Assembly (NCBI GenBank): GCA_030248215.1
Contig: JASANG010000850.1
Coordinates: 1 to 64,000 of the forward strand
DNA from: Enoplolaimus lenunculus
Lineage: Eukaryota > Nematoda > Enoplea > Enoplida > Thoracostomopsidae
Direction: 5' to 3'
DNA: 64,000 nucleotides
The position numbers and the translations under genes are program-made. The notes under the pieces were generated by a model. It was given only the letters and a program-made list of their open reading frames with translations. It did no database searches and had not been told where the DNA came from. The stretch's first letter is position 1; the number at the start of each line of letters is the position of its first letter. Positions 11,402 to 23,400 of this stretch are shown in pieces.

Positions 11402-11654
11402 CAATGTAAATTTTAGTGAGTTGGTTTTAACTCAGAATGAGTTGAATCACTCAGTCCGAGTTAGGACTATCAGAACTCAGAATTTTGAGTTGATTCAATT
11501 CATTCTGAGTTAATTAACCAACCCACCCAGAGTCAACTTAACTCAGATTGAGAATCAGGTCAACTCAGAGTGAGTTAACGTTTACTGATATTAATTCAGA
11601 AATAATCAACTCGCTAGACTATTTTGATTAATCAACTCATTTGAATTTACAGTG
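11402..11654. mobile_element. TA-type MITE, AACTCA family
   Basis: 253 bp flanked by TA. Starts CAATGTAAATTTTAGTGAG and ends TTTGAATTTACAGTG. It is very similar to the copy at 3923-4179. Confidence 0.8.
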
Positions 11655-12150
11655 TAAAAGGGTTCGTTCTACGTACAACACAACGATTGGGCGTAGCATA
11701 ACGACAACTGCTCATAGACGCCCTTGTTTCAAGGGCTGCGCTTGCAAGGTGCCCGTGACAGATATATCAAAACCTACAATTTTGAACACAAAAATATACC
11801 TTTTACCCATTAACATTTTTCATGGAACTTTTTTCGGATCCCTCAAAATAAAGTCGGCCTCCCAGGACCCAGTTTGGCTCATGAGCCGTAATTATTGCGA
11901 CAGCAGCCGTATGCTTTCGTTCGTAATTTGCTACTGCCTTAAAGGACGAAATCTCGCTAATCTCTGTCTGAGTAGGTTTACACAGTTCTTAGAAATTACA
12001 ATTTTAGCCACAGCGTAAACTCGTAAGCTATTTTCTGTTTTCGATCATAAAACTAAAAACTTCGATTCAAATATGTTAAACTACCATAATTAGGCTTAGC
12101 TTTCGACTTATCACTGCCTACACTGTTTAGGCTTTATGCTTTAAAACTAA
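11655..12150. other. No gene assigned; one unrecognised open frame
   Basis: A plus-strand frame stays open to 12018 but starts inside the preceding MITE. Its product has no recognisable domain and no periodicity I can see. Treated as chance. Confidence 0.3.
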
Positions 12151-12600
12151 GGGCCCATATTTTGAAATGCATATAGCACCTATCGGCCCATGTAAAGATT
12201 AGGGGCGGAACGTTTTTCGGTGGAACTAGAATAGATTAAGCTTAGGCTTTAGACTATTTTTTTCGCTTGGCATAGGCTTAGGCTTAGGCTTAGGAATATG
12301 TTCATTCTTTCGCTTAGGCTTAGTCTTCCGCTTAAGCTTAGGCGTAGGAATATGCTTATAATACTGTTCCGCCCCTGTTGTTTACATTTGCCTCACCTAT
12401 GATCGGATAGCGACAGGCTTTTGAACAGACAAACATCTGCAATTACACATCTCAAAATTGGTACAGAAGTAGAGCAAATCAAACGCGAACAATGTGCAGA
12501 ATTTACAACCTCACCATGCACTGGTTCTATAGTTTATAGGACCTATCACTAACTGGTGATACGTGCTACAAACATTTGAGTATACGGACCTTTAGAAGTA
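12151..12600. mobile_element. CACCTATCACCAG-family MITE split by a TTAGGC MITE
   Basis: Left end GGGCCCATATTTTGAAATGC (12151) and right end CATTTGAGTATACGGACC (to 12600) belong together. Between them, 12185-12392 is a TTAGGC-family MITE inserted at the CACCTAT motif, which is found on both sides of it. Confidence 0.6.
12185..12392. mobile_element. hAT-like MITE, TTAGGC family, nested
   Basis: Starts GGCCCATGTAAAGATTAGG and ends TTGTTTACATTTGCC. CACCTAT is present on both sides. The interior has about a dozen TTAGGC-type hexamers. Confidence 0.75.
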
Positions 12601-12894
12601 TGCTTACAGGTTACGGTAAGTAAAAAGATTACTGAAAAAACCCTGATTTAATCTGCAAATAACGCTAAACCAGCACAGAGAAAAGTTTTCTAACATTTTC
12701 AACCGAAAGCAATATTATATAGGTTTAATTGAGCGATTATGCAATCAAATTATATGCAATAATGTTCACTTCAGTAGCGCAGTTAATAAATGCAGTACAA
12801 AGCTGCTCAAATTAAACCAACGCATTAATAATTGTACATTAAGATTTTTATTTGGTAATTTTAGCACCAAAATGCAACGATTCGTGCCTGTTTG

Positions 12895-13092
12895 GGCCTA
12901 TGTTAAGAACAGGGTCGAAACAGTATTATAAGCATATTCCTCAGCTTACGCCTAAGAAAGCCTAAGCCTTAAAGCGTAAGAATGAGCATATTCCCAAGCC
13001 TAAGCCTAAGCAAAAAAATTAGTCTAAAGCTTAAACTGACTCTATTTACAGCCTCTCCGGAAAACGATTCGGCCCTGTTCTATACATGGGCC
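12895..13092. mobile_element. hAT-like MITE, TTAGGC family, first of a tandem pair
   Basis: GGCCTATGTTAAGAACAGGG to TATACATGGGCC. It is preceded by CCTGTTTG (12887-12894) and separated by 12 bp from the next copy. Confidence 0.75.
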
Positions 13093-13104
13093 CCTGCCTG
13101 TTTG

Positions 13105-13261
13105 GGCCTGTGTAAAGAACAGGGTCGGAACAGTATGAACATATCTCTTAGCCTTAGCCTAAAGCCTAAGTCTAAACCTTGCAAAAAATTAGTCTAGAGC
13201 TTAAGCTTATTCTATTGCAGTCCCACAGAAAAACGTTCCGCCCCTAATCTTTACACGAGTT
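13105..13261. mobile_element. hAT-like MITE, TTAGGC family, second of a tandem pair
   Basis: GGCCTGTGTAAAGAACAGGG to CTTTACACGAGTT, with perfect 8-bp flanks CCTGTTTG at 13097-13104 and 13262-13269. Confidence 0.8.
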
Positions 13262-13317
13262 CCTGTTTGGTACAAAAAGTATAGCAACATCAAAGCAAAT
13301 ATTTAAAAACATATCAT

Positions 13318-14565
13318 GTCGCTCACACGTTACCATACGTGCACTCGGCACATCCATCGTCCCCTATACTGTTTTAAAAAGGCTAGCTATACTGTTATTG
13401 CGTAACTGTGTGCGGAAATTTTATCTCTAAATAAAAAATCTCCGCATAGAGTTTATTGCGTTGACGGACATTTTGTATACTGTTTGCGCATTATGTTGAT
13501 ATTAAATATAGAGTTGCGTGAATTGTCGGACTTTGTCGTTACAGTCTAACAGGTGTCGCCGGAAAGTGCTAAATAAGGTAATTGATTTACTGCGTAATTT
13601 TGAATTTCCCGCCAAAATTTGAATTTTCCCGCCAAAATTTGAATTTTCCCGCCAAAATTTGTATTTCCCACCAAAATTTGAATTTCCCGCCAAAATTGGA
13701 TTTTGCTGACAAAATCTGAATTTTCCGCCAAAATTTGAATTTTGCCGCCAAAATTTGAATTTTACCGCCAAAATTTGAATTTTTGCGCTAAAATTTGAAT
13801 TTTGCCGCCAAAATTTGAATTTTGCCGCCAAAATTTGAATTTTGCGCTAAAATTTGAATTTTCCCGCCAAAATTTGAATTTCATACCAAAAATTGATTTT
13901 TCCCGCCAAAATTTGAATTTGCGGCAAAATTTGAATTTTCCCGCTAAAATTTGAATTTGCCGCCAAAATTTGAATTTTCCCGCCAAAATTTGAATTTGTC
14001 GCCGAAATTTGAATTTTCCCGCCTAAATTTTAATTTGCCGCCAAAATTTGAATTTTGCCGCGAAAGTTTGAATTTCGCGCCAAAATTTGAATTTTCCCGC
14101 CAAAATTTGAATTTCCCCGCCAAAATTTGAATTTTCCTACCAAAACTTGAATTTCCCGCCAAAATTTGAATTTTCCCGCCTAAATTAGAATTTCCCGCCA
14201 AAATTTAAATTTTCCTGTCAAAATTTGAATTTTCCCGCCAAAATTTGAATTTCCCGTCAAAATTCGAATTTCCCGCCAAAATTTGAATTTTCCCGTCAAA
14301 ATTTGAATTTCCCCGCTAAGGTGTCCCTAATGTGTCTATCATATAAAAATATTGTCCACTACACTGTTTTTCTAACATTTCAATGTCCTAGACAGTGTCA
14401 CTGTCCGGATAGAGTTTCCGTGAAACTCTATGATTTCCGCGAATGGCGGTGATACTGTTGGAAAATGAAGGGTTTCGATAAAACATAAGCCGGACAAGCT
14501 ATTGAATTTCTTTTGGGAGGGGACATTTCGTGTGCCGAGTGCACGTATGGTAACGTGTGAGTGAC
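13318..14565. mobile_element. 1.25 kb element with 35-bp TIRs carrying a 20-bp minisatellite
   Basis: Left end GTCGCTCACACGTTACCATA is matched in inverted form at 14531-14565 over about 35 bp with one mismatch. ATCAT flanks both sides (13313-13317, 14566-14570). More than half of the interior is the array at 13606-14318. No transposase frame. Confidence 0.7.
13606..14318. repeat. 20-21 bp minisatellite, about 35 units
   Basis: Unit CGCCAAAATTTGAATTTTCC with variants of one or two bases (CGCC/CGCTA, CCC/GCC). Long minus-strand frames rich in KFKFWRENSNFGG are a by-product of the repeat, not genes. Confidence 0.9.
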
Positions 14566-14620
14566 ATCATTATTGGCATCAAGAAATATTAAAGAGATAG
14601 TAAATTGAATGTTCGACTTT

Positions 14621-14951
14621 GGCCCTTGTAAAGATCAGGGGCGGAACGTTTTCTGCTGAACTGCGGTAGAATTTTTACTTAGGATTAAGGTTACGCTGAG
14701 GCTAAGGAATAAGCTCGTTTTTACGCTTTGGCTTAGGCTTAATGATCTGTTTCAAGGGTGTCGGCAGAAAATTATTATTGGGTGGTATTGAATAAATTTT
14801 GGGACAACCTACAATTGCAATTTAATGATTGTTTCCTTTTAGACTGAGTCTATTTAGGTTACTTTTGGGGGGCATGACCCATAATGCACCCCCGTGGGGA
14901 CGCCCTTGATATGGTTATACAACTGTTACGGCTCTGCTCTTTACACTGGCC
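14621..14951. mobile_element. TTAGGC-family MITE with extra internal sequence
   Basis: Starts GGCCCTTGTAAAGATCAGGG and ends TGCTCTTTACACTGGCC. About 120 bp of foreign sequence (14750-14900) seems inserted in the middle. Confidence 0.55.
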
Positions 14952-14969
14952 GTATTTTCAAATGTTTGT

Positions 14970-15150
14970 ACCTTCACAAGCAGTACTATAAGCATATTCC
15001 TAAACCTAAGCCTAGGCCTAAGCCTAAGCGTAAGATTGAGTCAAAAGTCTAAACCTAAGCCTAAGCCTAAGCCAAGCAAAAAATAAGTTTAAACCTTCGC
15101 TTACACTTTTCTAGTTTCACTGAAAAACGTTCCGCCCCTAATCTTTACAT
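14970..15150. mobile_element. TTAGGC-family MITE, left end missing
   Basis: CCTAAGCCTAGGCCTAAGCC arrays followed by GTTCCGCCCCTAATCTTTACAT at the right end. Confidence 0.6.
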
Positions 15151-15409
15151 ATAGACTGCGACTTGCAAATTGAGCAAGCTTAAGCTTTAGACTAATTTTT
15201 GGCTTTAAAATTATACAATGAAATAATTTTGATTAAAATCCGGCGGAATAATAACAGAAAACTTTATTATGTTATTTTTAAACTTTAGTGTCTGCAGACG
15301 TGTTGTTGGTTACTTCCGGTAGCGTAAATTTTTGCCATATCTGGCTTGTACTTACGCATCTCGCTGATAACCGATCAGATATTTTATATGCTGCTGTTTC
15401 GCGACGTAT

Positions 15410-15616
15410 ATGTCGCGTTTACTGCTGTTTTACTTGCAATTATATCTTTTGCAGTTAATCTATTTGTATTATCGTCAAAATTGCAGTTGGTTTTTTGATT
15501 ATTTGGACAATTTTAACGTGTCATTTTACAACGCTTGTACTCAGGAAATGTGGATTGGCTGGATCCTGAACCGGAAACCGAGTAAAAACACTAATTCGAC
15601 CGCAGCGCCTGAATAA
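15410..15616 (+). CDS. Doubtful 68-aa hydrophobic ORF
   Basis: An ATG-initiated frame with a hydrophobic N-terminal half (MSRLLLFYLQLYLL...) and a polar tail. It overlaps another ATG frame (from 15389) that also reads as a hydrophobic segment. It sits outside the recognised MITEs, about 2 kb upstream of RETSAT. No homologue or motif is recognised and no splice partner was found. Probably chance, listed because it is one of the few non-repeat ORFs in the first 17 kb. Confidence 0.12.
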   Translation: MSRLLLFYLQLYLLQLIYLYYRQNCSWFFDYLDNFNVSFYNACTQEMWIGWILNRKPSKNTNSTAAPE

Positions 15617-15619
15617 AGG

Positions 15620-16627
15620 ATTGTTGTATCCGGCGGAAGTGAATCCGGATCAATGGCAGAAGCCGCGACAATCGCGGTCCGCTCTATCGGTATGCGTGGG
15701 TTAGCACTGTTGCTAACTACTAAAATTTGTCGGGCGTATTTTAGCAGTAAAGGGCACCATCCAGTTATTCACGCCTATTTGAAGTTAAATTTTCAAGAGG
15801 GGTGGGCAAAATTGTTTCAGAAGGACTGAACCCCCTTCACCCCCTGCCGAACCCTGGCAAATTATTAATATTGTCACACCGCGGATGTGGTTTCTGGGGG
15901 AGTGGGCATTTCACAAGTGTCGGTAGCTTTAAAAACTCTAACCCCCTCTCCCGGCACCGTGTAAAAATAAAATGATACCCACTCATGTCACCGCTGAAAC
16001 GTTTTTATTTGTCGTTTCCCTATCTGCTTTGCGACGGCATTGTGCAAACTGTACTGAAAACAACAACGTAAAAGCAGTTTAATATATTTATTTTTGTTGT
16101 TTTGCAGTGCATTTATTGCTTATCAAATCGCACTGTGTTAATTTGCAATACGTCGTAAGAAATAGTTTTCTTTATTATTTTTTGCTCACATTTAATAACG
16201 TTGTTACCGTCGAGCGGTTTAGCCAGCCCCTGGATGTGGTCCGGACCTTTAGCCAAAAGAGTCCAGGTGGCAAACGCAGCGTTTGTTGAAGAATTTTTGC
16301 CTCTCTTGAATAACTGTAGCGTCCACTAGAAAATTTTCAACCTTGCTTGTAAGTCATCGATAAGCTATCTATACAGGAAATATCTTCAGTCGAACGAGCA
16401 AAATGAGCTGACTATGGGTGTGATACAGTCGGATTTATTCAGCCACTGTTTGCTTTTTTAAATTAGGTAATAGGCAAATTTAGGTACGACAATTCGACGC
16501 CCGAAAACTTGTCGCCTGACCACTTGCCAAACGGTATATTAAACGCTAATTTTAAAGCCCCAAACATAAGCCTAAGCCTAATGATGGTGATCGTCTCAAA
16601 TTGTTAAATCGACGAGATTTTAAGTTA
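15620..16627. other. No gene assigned
   Basis: Mixed unique sequence. 16320-16425 is a fragment of the dispersed repeat with GAAAATTTTCAACCTTG...GAGCTGACTA, also near 8780-8915, 17640-17770 (inverted), 23220-23375 and 61000-61130. Confidence 0.35.
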
Positions 16628-16847
16628 CACTGTAAAAAATGGGGAGTCAAATTGACTGTCTTCGAAATAGGCTTTTCCGTACTACACAAACTGAGTCAAA
16701 TTTGACTCCGCCAGTGTCAAATTGGACACACTGAGCGATTCAGTGAATTGAATTTGACTCTGGCGGAGTCAAATTTGACCCAGTTTGTGTAGTCAAGACA
16801 AGCCTATTTCCCAGAGAGTCAATTTGACTCCCCGTTTTTTTGCTGTG
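16628..16847. mobile_element. TA-type MITE, AGTCAAATTGACT family, best copy
   Basis: 220 bp flanked by TA, ends CACTGTAAAAAATGGGGAG and TTTTTTTGCTGTG. The interior alternates GAGTCAAATTTGACTC motifs, a near-perfect self-complementary string. Confidence 0.8.
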
Positions 16848-16849
16848 TA

Positions 16850-17412
16850 CACGCTGTCGGGCGACAAAATTACGATATGATTTGGTAGTGTTTGAGTTTG
16901 GCTTACCACATATACCTTTGCATGCTGTTTCTGTTTTTGAAGTAAATCCAATAATTTTATTCCCCTCTGGCGTGGAGACCAAAAGGTAAAACCTTTTCCG
17001 CGTATCAAGTTTATACTTGTTTGAGAAGGGGGGAACTAAACAAGTACCACGAGGGGTGTCACAGAGTCGCCCCCTGGGGTACATGTCGCACGCAACCCCC
17101 AATTGCGAACTTCAAATCCAATATAGCGGTTGCATCCGGGGAAATGAAACGATCACTGTTGGTGTTGCGTATTGTTGCCAGGGGACTTAATAGGAAATTA
17201 CATTTGGGGGAACTGAATAATTTTGGAGAACCCTCGGAATGGATCGAAAAATCAATTTTAATCACAATGAAAAGCTAAATTTGGGGGTGCACGGCCACCC
17301 CAATGCTTTCCTTTGGTGATGCCGTTCATTGTTGCGTGTCTGGTTAATTAGTGTATATACATATATATACACATATATACAAATATATATATATTCAGTA
17401 AAAAATAGCAAT
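16850..17412. other. Upstream region of the retinol saturase gene
   Basis: Unassigned sequence. A TATATA-rich stretch at 17350-17395 precedes the start codon by 20-60 bp. The promoter and 5' UTR cannot be placed from sequence alone. No coding frame here is convincing. Confidence 0.3.
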
Positions 17413-20400
17413 ATGGCGTTACTATTGATTGCAATTTGTATTGCAACTGCAATATTTTGTTATTTGAAATTTTTAAAACCGTCGTCCAATCAGAATCCGT
17501 TTGAAACCGATTCTCGATTGCCGAAAAAACCGTTGATGGTTGATCAAAAACAACGCGATAAAGTACTCAAACAAGGTATTTGCCACAATAATTAAAACAT
17601 GCGAAGCAGGGCTCGTAGCCAGCTCCGCATGCTTGGTGGACTAAACATTTGTCAAGGGGCGCATTGAATACTGTTTATTAATGACTTGCAAGCAAAGTTG
17701 AAAATTTTCCAGGGTGGGTCTAACTTTTTCCAGGGGAACTGAGCTCTCCTAACCCCCCCCCCCCTGCTTGGCTACGGCTCGATGCAAAGGCACCAAGAGC
17801 TTTCACAAGAGGGGGGTGTCGGTGAACTTTATGCCCCACGAAAATTTTTGGAATAAAAAACTCGAAAAAAGGCATTTTTGCAGGTTGTAGAATACGTTTA
17901 ATAGTCAAAATGTCATTTTTGCAACGTTCCCTGGTGCCCATATTTGAGTAATTTTTAGGATATATATGGCGTGCCCTCAGACCCTTAGCCTCCTTTAATT
18001 GCTAGGGTAGGATTACAAGTTGTCAGGCGACGAATTGTTGTGACACCAAAATGCGAATGAATGTAGCATTCGTTTATTTGGAACACATGGTTACTGCCGG
18101 CAGACCCACAAATTTGCTTGTTTTCGAAAATACAAAATTCTAAAACACCCAAAACGCCAACACCAGTTAGTAAGATTTGTAATCATCTGACGGCGACTTT
18201 GCACAGGATTTGCTGCGTCCAAAATACCGCAAGGTCTGGACGCGATTGTGATTGGCAGTGGGATTGGTGGTCTGTCAACTGCGGCAATTTTGGCGAAAGC
18301 TGGCAAACGAGTACTGGTACTTGAACAGCATGATCAGGCGGGTGGCTGTTGTCATACGTATGTTGATAAAGGCTATGAATTTGACGTTGGTATTCATTAT
18401 GTTGGCGGAATGAATCGTGGAAGTCCTAGCCGGACTTTGGTGGATCAAATTACCGACGGTCAGTTGGATTGGGCACCGCTCGACGACGAATTTGATGTCG
18501 TTAGTTTCGGTACGAATAATTTTAGGGTTAATCACCGCCTGGTTGATCTGTTGCCGCAGACGCAGAAATACGACTTGCAATTTGTGCTATGCGACTTAAG
18601 AGTAAAATTTGTGAAACGTTTCGCACACGCACATTAAAATGTTTCTGAATTTATTCACAAAAGTATTTTCTGGTGGCAAATGTGAAAAGTTTTTCTGACA
18701 TTGAACACAATTTTTCTAAAAATAGCACGAAAACGTTAAATTTTCAGACGTTATTTCAAAACATTTTTTTTGAAATATTTTCTGTTATAACAGAAATACT
18801 TTTCAGCTAATCATATATCTTATATGTAAGAATTTTTTTCTTAAATATGGGAAATTTTTTTGTGAGTGCAGTTGTTCGTCATCGTGTGAAGTACTGTTTG
18901 CGTCAAAGCGTTCGTCTGAGAGTTTACTTGACGTGAAACATTTTTTTGCATAAAGGTTAAGCGAAATAATGTTCAGGAGGACGATTTTCACATGGCTTCA
19001 GCTTCGTTGGAGTTCATTAAAAGCCTGACCGCCTTCCTAGTTTTTGTCTTCAGATCTGGTATTTATATGTGGTTGTTTATTATTTCATGTCGACAAACCA
19101 TAGAGCAAGTTATCCGCAACCAGAGTGCCTATTGGATTATATGTCGTGTTCCAAACAGCGGCCAATGTAAAGAACAGGAGCGGAACAGTATTATAAGCAT
19201 AGTTCTAAGCCTAATCCTAAGCCTAAGCTTACGTGCAAAAATGATCGTATTCCTAAGCCTAAGCTTAAGCCTAAGCCAGGCAAGAAAGTCTAAACCTTAA
19301 GCTTACTTTATTTAAAGTCAGACAGAAAAATGTTCCGCCCCTGATCTTTACATGGACCCAAACAGCTATTTGCTCCTGTTTGCAACTGGGACGTCCCAAA
19401 CGAAAATTGCTATCCGGGTCGGCCCAAGCACTACTGGAATGCAAACATATTTTGATTGGAGAATTGTACAGATCAAAGAGCTGCTGGGATGCAAACTGTT
19501 TGTGATTGGTTGCTTAAGCTTGAATGTGTTCGAGAAAATTGACTTGGTCAACAATTGTTTGGTTTACCGTATATGCAAACTGAAAATTAAACAAGGTGTA
19601 TATAGTATACAAACGAAACTGTGTGAGCGTGTGTCGTAACGCTTATTCGAATACAACATTTATGTGGGCAATGCTATAGAGGCGTAGTTAGAATTTTTGT
19701 TGTTTGGATTAGCCAATCAAATTGCGCCATTGTAATCCTTCACCCGTATACAAGTTATTTAATTAATATTTTGCAAATACAATAAAACCGAAGAATTAAA
19801 TAATTACTGTGCAAGTCAGTTTTATCGAATATAGTCAAACCTGAACAACTAATCAAAATCAGTTGGCATTCCAGTAGTTGTTTGGGCTGCCCCAAACAAC
19901 AATTGTCGTTTTGATCGTCCCAGTTGCCAACTGGATCAAACAGCACTTTGGGCCACGGCAACAATTTTGGTATTGCAAATATTATGCGTCATCCACGTTA
20001 TCTTGTGCCCGCTGTGTGGAAATTTGCAACGCCACTTTCCAACTACGGTTTTTAAAAATCATAGTAGTTGGAAATTGGGTTTTTGAGTGCGATATATTTG
20101 CAGGTTTTGACACTAACCCGGATCGCAAGTATTCTGTGTTATGCGATAAAAAAGATGCCTGGAAACAGTACTTAAAATCACGATTTCCGGACGAAGATAT
20201 AGCAATTGACAAATTTTTTCATCATATTTGGCAATGCAACGCATACAGCAAAACAGCGATGTTGCTTAAGCTACTTCCGCTTCCGGTATCGCGACTACTT
20301 ATAGCGTTTGGATTCGTTGATTGGTTAATGCCGTATTTTCGTTATAATCAAGTGAAAACTATTGATAAAATTGCCGAACTTACCGATAACGCTGAGTTGC

Positions 20401-23400
20401 GCGCAATATTAATGTATTCGTTTGGTGATTATGGCACTTTGCCAAGCAAATCAGGGTTCCCAATGCAAGCTACGTTGCATACTCACTTTTTACGTCAAGG
20501 AGGGTGGTATCCGGTGGGTGGAGCATCCGAAATTGCATTCAGTATTATACCGGTTATTGAACGAGCTGGAGGCCGAGTTCTGGTACGCGCAGATGTCGAG
20601 TCAATTATTGTGGATGCTTCTGGGACTGCGTGTGGGGTTCGGGTCAAAAAATCAGGAAGCACCGGGACGACGGATTCGTTGACCGAAATTCGAGCTAAAA
20701 TTGTTGTGTCCGGTGCAGGTGAGCTATTGGAGTTTTAGGTTTCACGAAGGTCTATTGAATTCCAGGGAGGTAAGACGGTAATTGTTAAGGGTAGCGCTGT
20801 GTGAACGGTTAGTGTTTTAGTATAGGACTACGAGTGGTCAAGGGTGGACAGCTCCATTCGCGTTGGCTTATTGAAAGTTTTAGACAATTTTGCGAACAAT
20901 TGTTTACTAAAAATCTGGTTATTTCAAGCTCAACAACCACACAGAATATGCATATTTCAAGTTCAACAACCAGAATCTGGTTATTTCAAGTTCAACAACA
21001 AGAACTGGTTATTTCTAGTTTAACAACCAGATTCTGGTTATTTCAAGTTCAACAACCAGAATCTGGTTATTTCAAGTTCAACAACCAGAACTGGTTATTT
21101 CAAGTTCAACAACCAGAATCAGGTTATTTCAAGTTCAACAACCAGAATCAGGTTATTTCAAGTTGAACAACCAGAATCTGAAATCCAACAACCAGAATCT
21201 GGTCATTTCAAGTTCAACAATCAGAATCGGGTTATTTCAAGTTCAACAACCGGAATCTGGTTATTTCGTTCAACAATTAGAATCTGGTTATTTCAAGTTC
21301 AACAACCAGAAACTGGTTATTTCAAGTTCAACAACCTGTAATCTGGTTATTTCAAGTTCAACAACCAGAATCTGAAATCCAACAACCAGAATCTGGTCAT
21401 TTCAAGTTCAACAATCAGAATCGGGTTATTTCAAGTTCAACAACCGGAATCTGGTTATTTGGTTCAACAATTAGAATCTGGTTATTCAAGTTCAACAACC
21501 AGAATCTGGTTATTTCAAGTTCAACAACCTGTAATCTGGTTATTTCAAGTTGAACAACCAGAATCAGGTTATTTCAAGTTCAACAACCAGAATCTGGTTA
21601 AATATTATGTTCAACAACCAGAATCTGGTTATTTCTAGTTCAACAACCAGTTTACTATTTCGGAATTTAGATATTGGTGGAAATTATCGTATTTTAGGTT
21701 TGTATAACACTTTTGAACGGTTACTTCCGCATCAAATTGCTCAAAAATCATATTTGAATGAATATATCGCACGGTTCGATCATGCCCTACCACTGCTCTC
21801 AGTGTTTGTCGGCCTAAATGTTGATAATAGCGAACTCGACGTTAAGGCACAAAACGTTTGGGCTCTTGCGGATCCGGATATTGAAACGGTACGTTGACAC
21901 GAAAAGGAAAACTGGCCAAACTGGACCGGTTGCCGACGAGGGTTATAGGCGTACCACGTTTTAGGGACGGACAGAGATCAATGGCACAGGCTGAGAGTAA
22001 AGGTATTAAAATGTAGGAGCGTCTCTATTTGACTTGAAACGCGTTTGAAAATAAAGTCGTTTTGACACAGTGCACTTTTGGAATTCTTTGTGTATTTGAG
22101 CTGCGCTTGTCATTGGTTAATACTTGGACGGCATACTCAATTTTGATTGGTTTAGTGTAAACTTTCGTGACGATGGCTTTGCCACGTTTACGGGGTAACC
22201 AATCAAAATGTAAAAAACAATTTCACAGTGCCACTTTGGACTGTTCGAAAGTGGAATTTATCTTGTTTACGGATATGATGTAACCAATCAAAAACGTACA
22301 GCATTGTCAGACACAATTTTTACACCTAGCGCTCGCTTAAATCGTAAATTCCGCTTGGGATTAGTCCAATCGGTTTCAATTATTCCTTAGGCTACGACAT
22401 GTATTAATCCTATTTATTCTGTCCGTAATCCAAGGTGCTGGCTCGTCTAGACAGCTCCCAATCCATCAACTAAGAAACGTTTTGCGAGTGTTGCAACCAG
22501 GTTCTCGATCCGTCCGATCGCGAGGTTTTTTATAGTTTTAAGCCCACGCAATAATGGCTTTAAGCAATCTCGCGATCGGACCAAGCTGTCAAACCCGCAT
22601 ACTTCATTTGGCTGATATTTATTTGGCCTCTCCTTAAATTAAACGTTTATTGAGTGATAATGTAAGGTTATACTTAGAAATGTACTTTCAAAATTCATGT
22701 ACGCTTTAAAATTTCGAACTCAACTTTATTTGGTCCTTGAGTCATTTATGCACTACAATCAGGAATAATTGACATTTATGGACTCTAATTAGGGCTTAGG
22801 GACTCCATCTGCTTACGGACTCTTATTAGAGATACGGACTCCTTTTGATTAGGGCTCAAAATGGGGACCCTCCTCTTATTACCACCCTCTTATTCGCGTC
22901 ACTACAATAAATTTAAATTATTATTGAAATAGCTCAATTTTGAAATTGTATCAAACTTTTGTATTGAATCTCATGATGATTACCCAGATTCAGTTCAACT
23001 TCAACGCGACCTGTATAATATGCCAGGCGTGTCAAAATTGTAACATGGTGTACTCAAGTTATTGTCAAAGATGCGTTTATATGTAGGTAACTAATCGTTA
23101 TCTTTCACTATCCGCCGACCAAGCCGCTGATAGTGAAGTTCCGTTGTTGTTTATTTCGTTCCCGTCGAAAAAAGATCCAAAATGGTCTGAACGGTATCCA
23201 GGTAAACATCTTACGAACAAGCCCGTAGTCAAGGCGGGGCAGGTAAAGACTGCTCATCCCTCACTGGAAACATTTTGGCTTTTTTTAGAAAATTTTCAAC
23301 CTTAAGTCATTGAAACACTTGTATGCACATACTGAAAAATTTTTAACCCCCAAACAAGGTGAGCTGGCTACGAGCGTGCTGATGGAATTTTTGTAAAAAT

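Noticed and set aside
12180-12400. Interstitial telomere scar (TTAGGC runs) as evidence of a chromosome end or fusion
   Set aside because: The hexamers occur inside elements with inverted ends and target duplications, many times in the window, so they come from transposition and not from a telomere.
13502-14201. Minus-strand ORFs rich in KFKFWRENSNFGG
   Set aside because: Translation of the 20-bp minisatellite; the frame shifts with unit length and there is no non-repeat coding part.
22510-22585. Hairpin with CCGATCGCGAG arms as a regulatory site
   Set aside because: Arms are short and it sits mid-intron next to dispersed repeats; nothing ties it to regulation.
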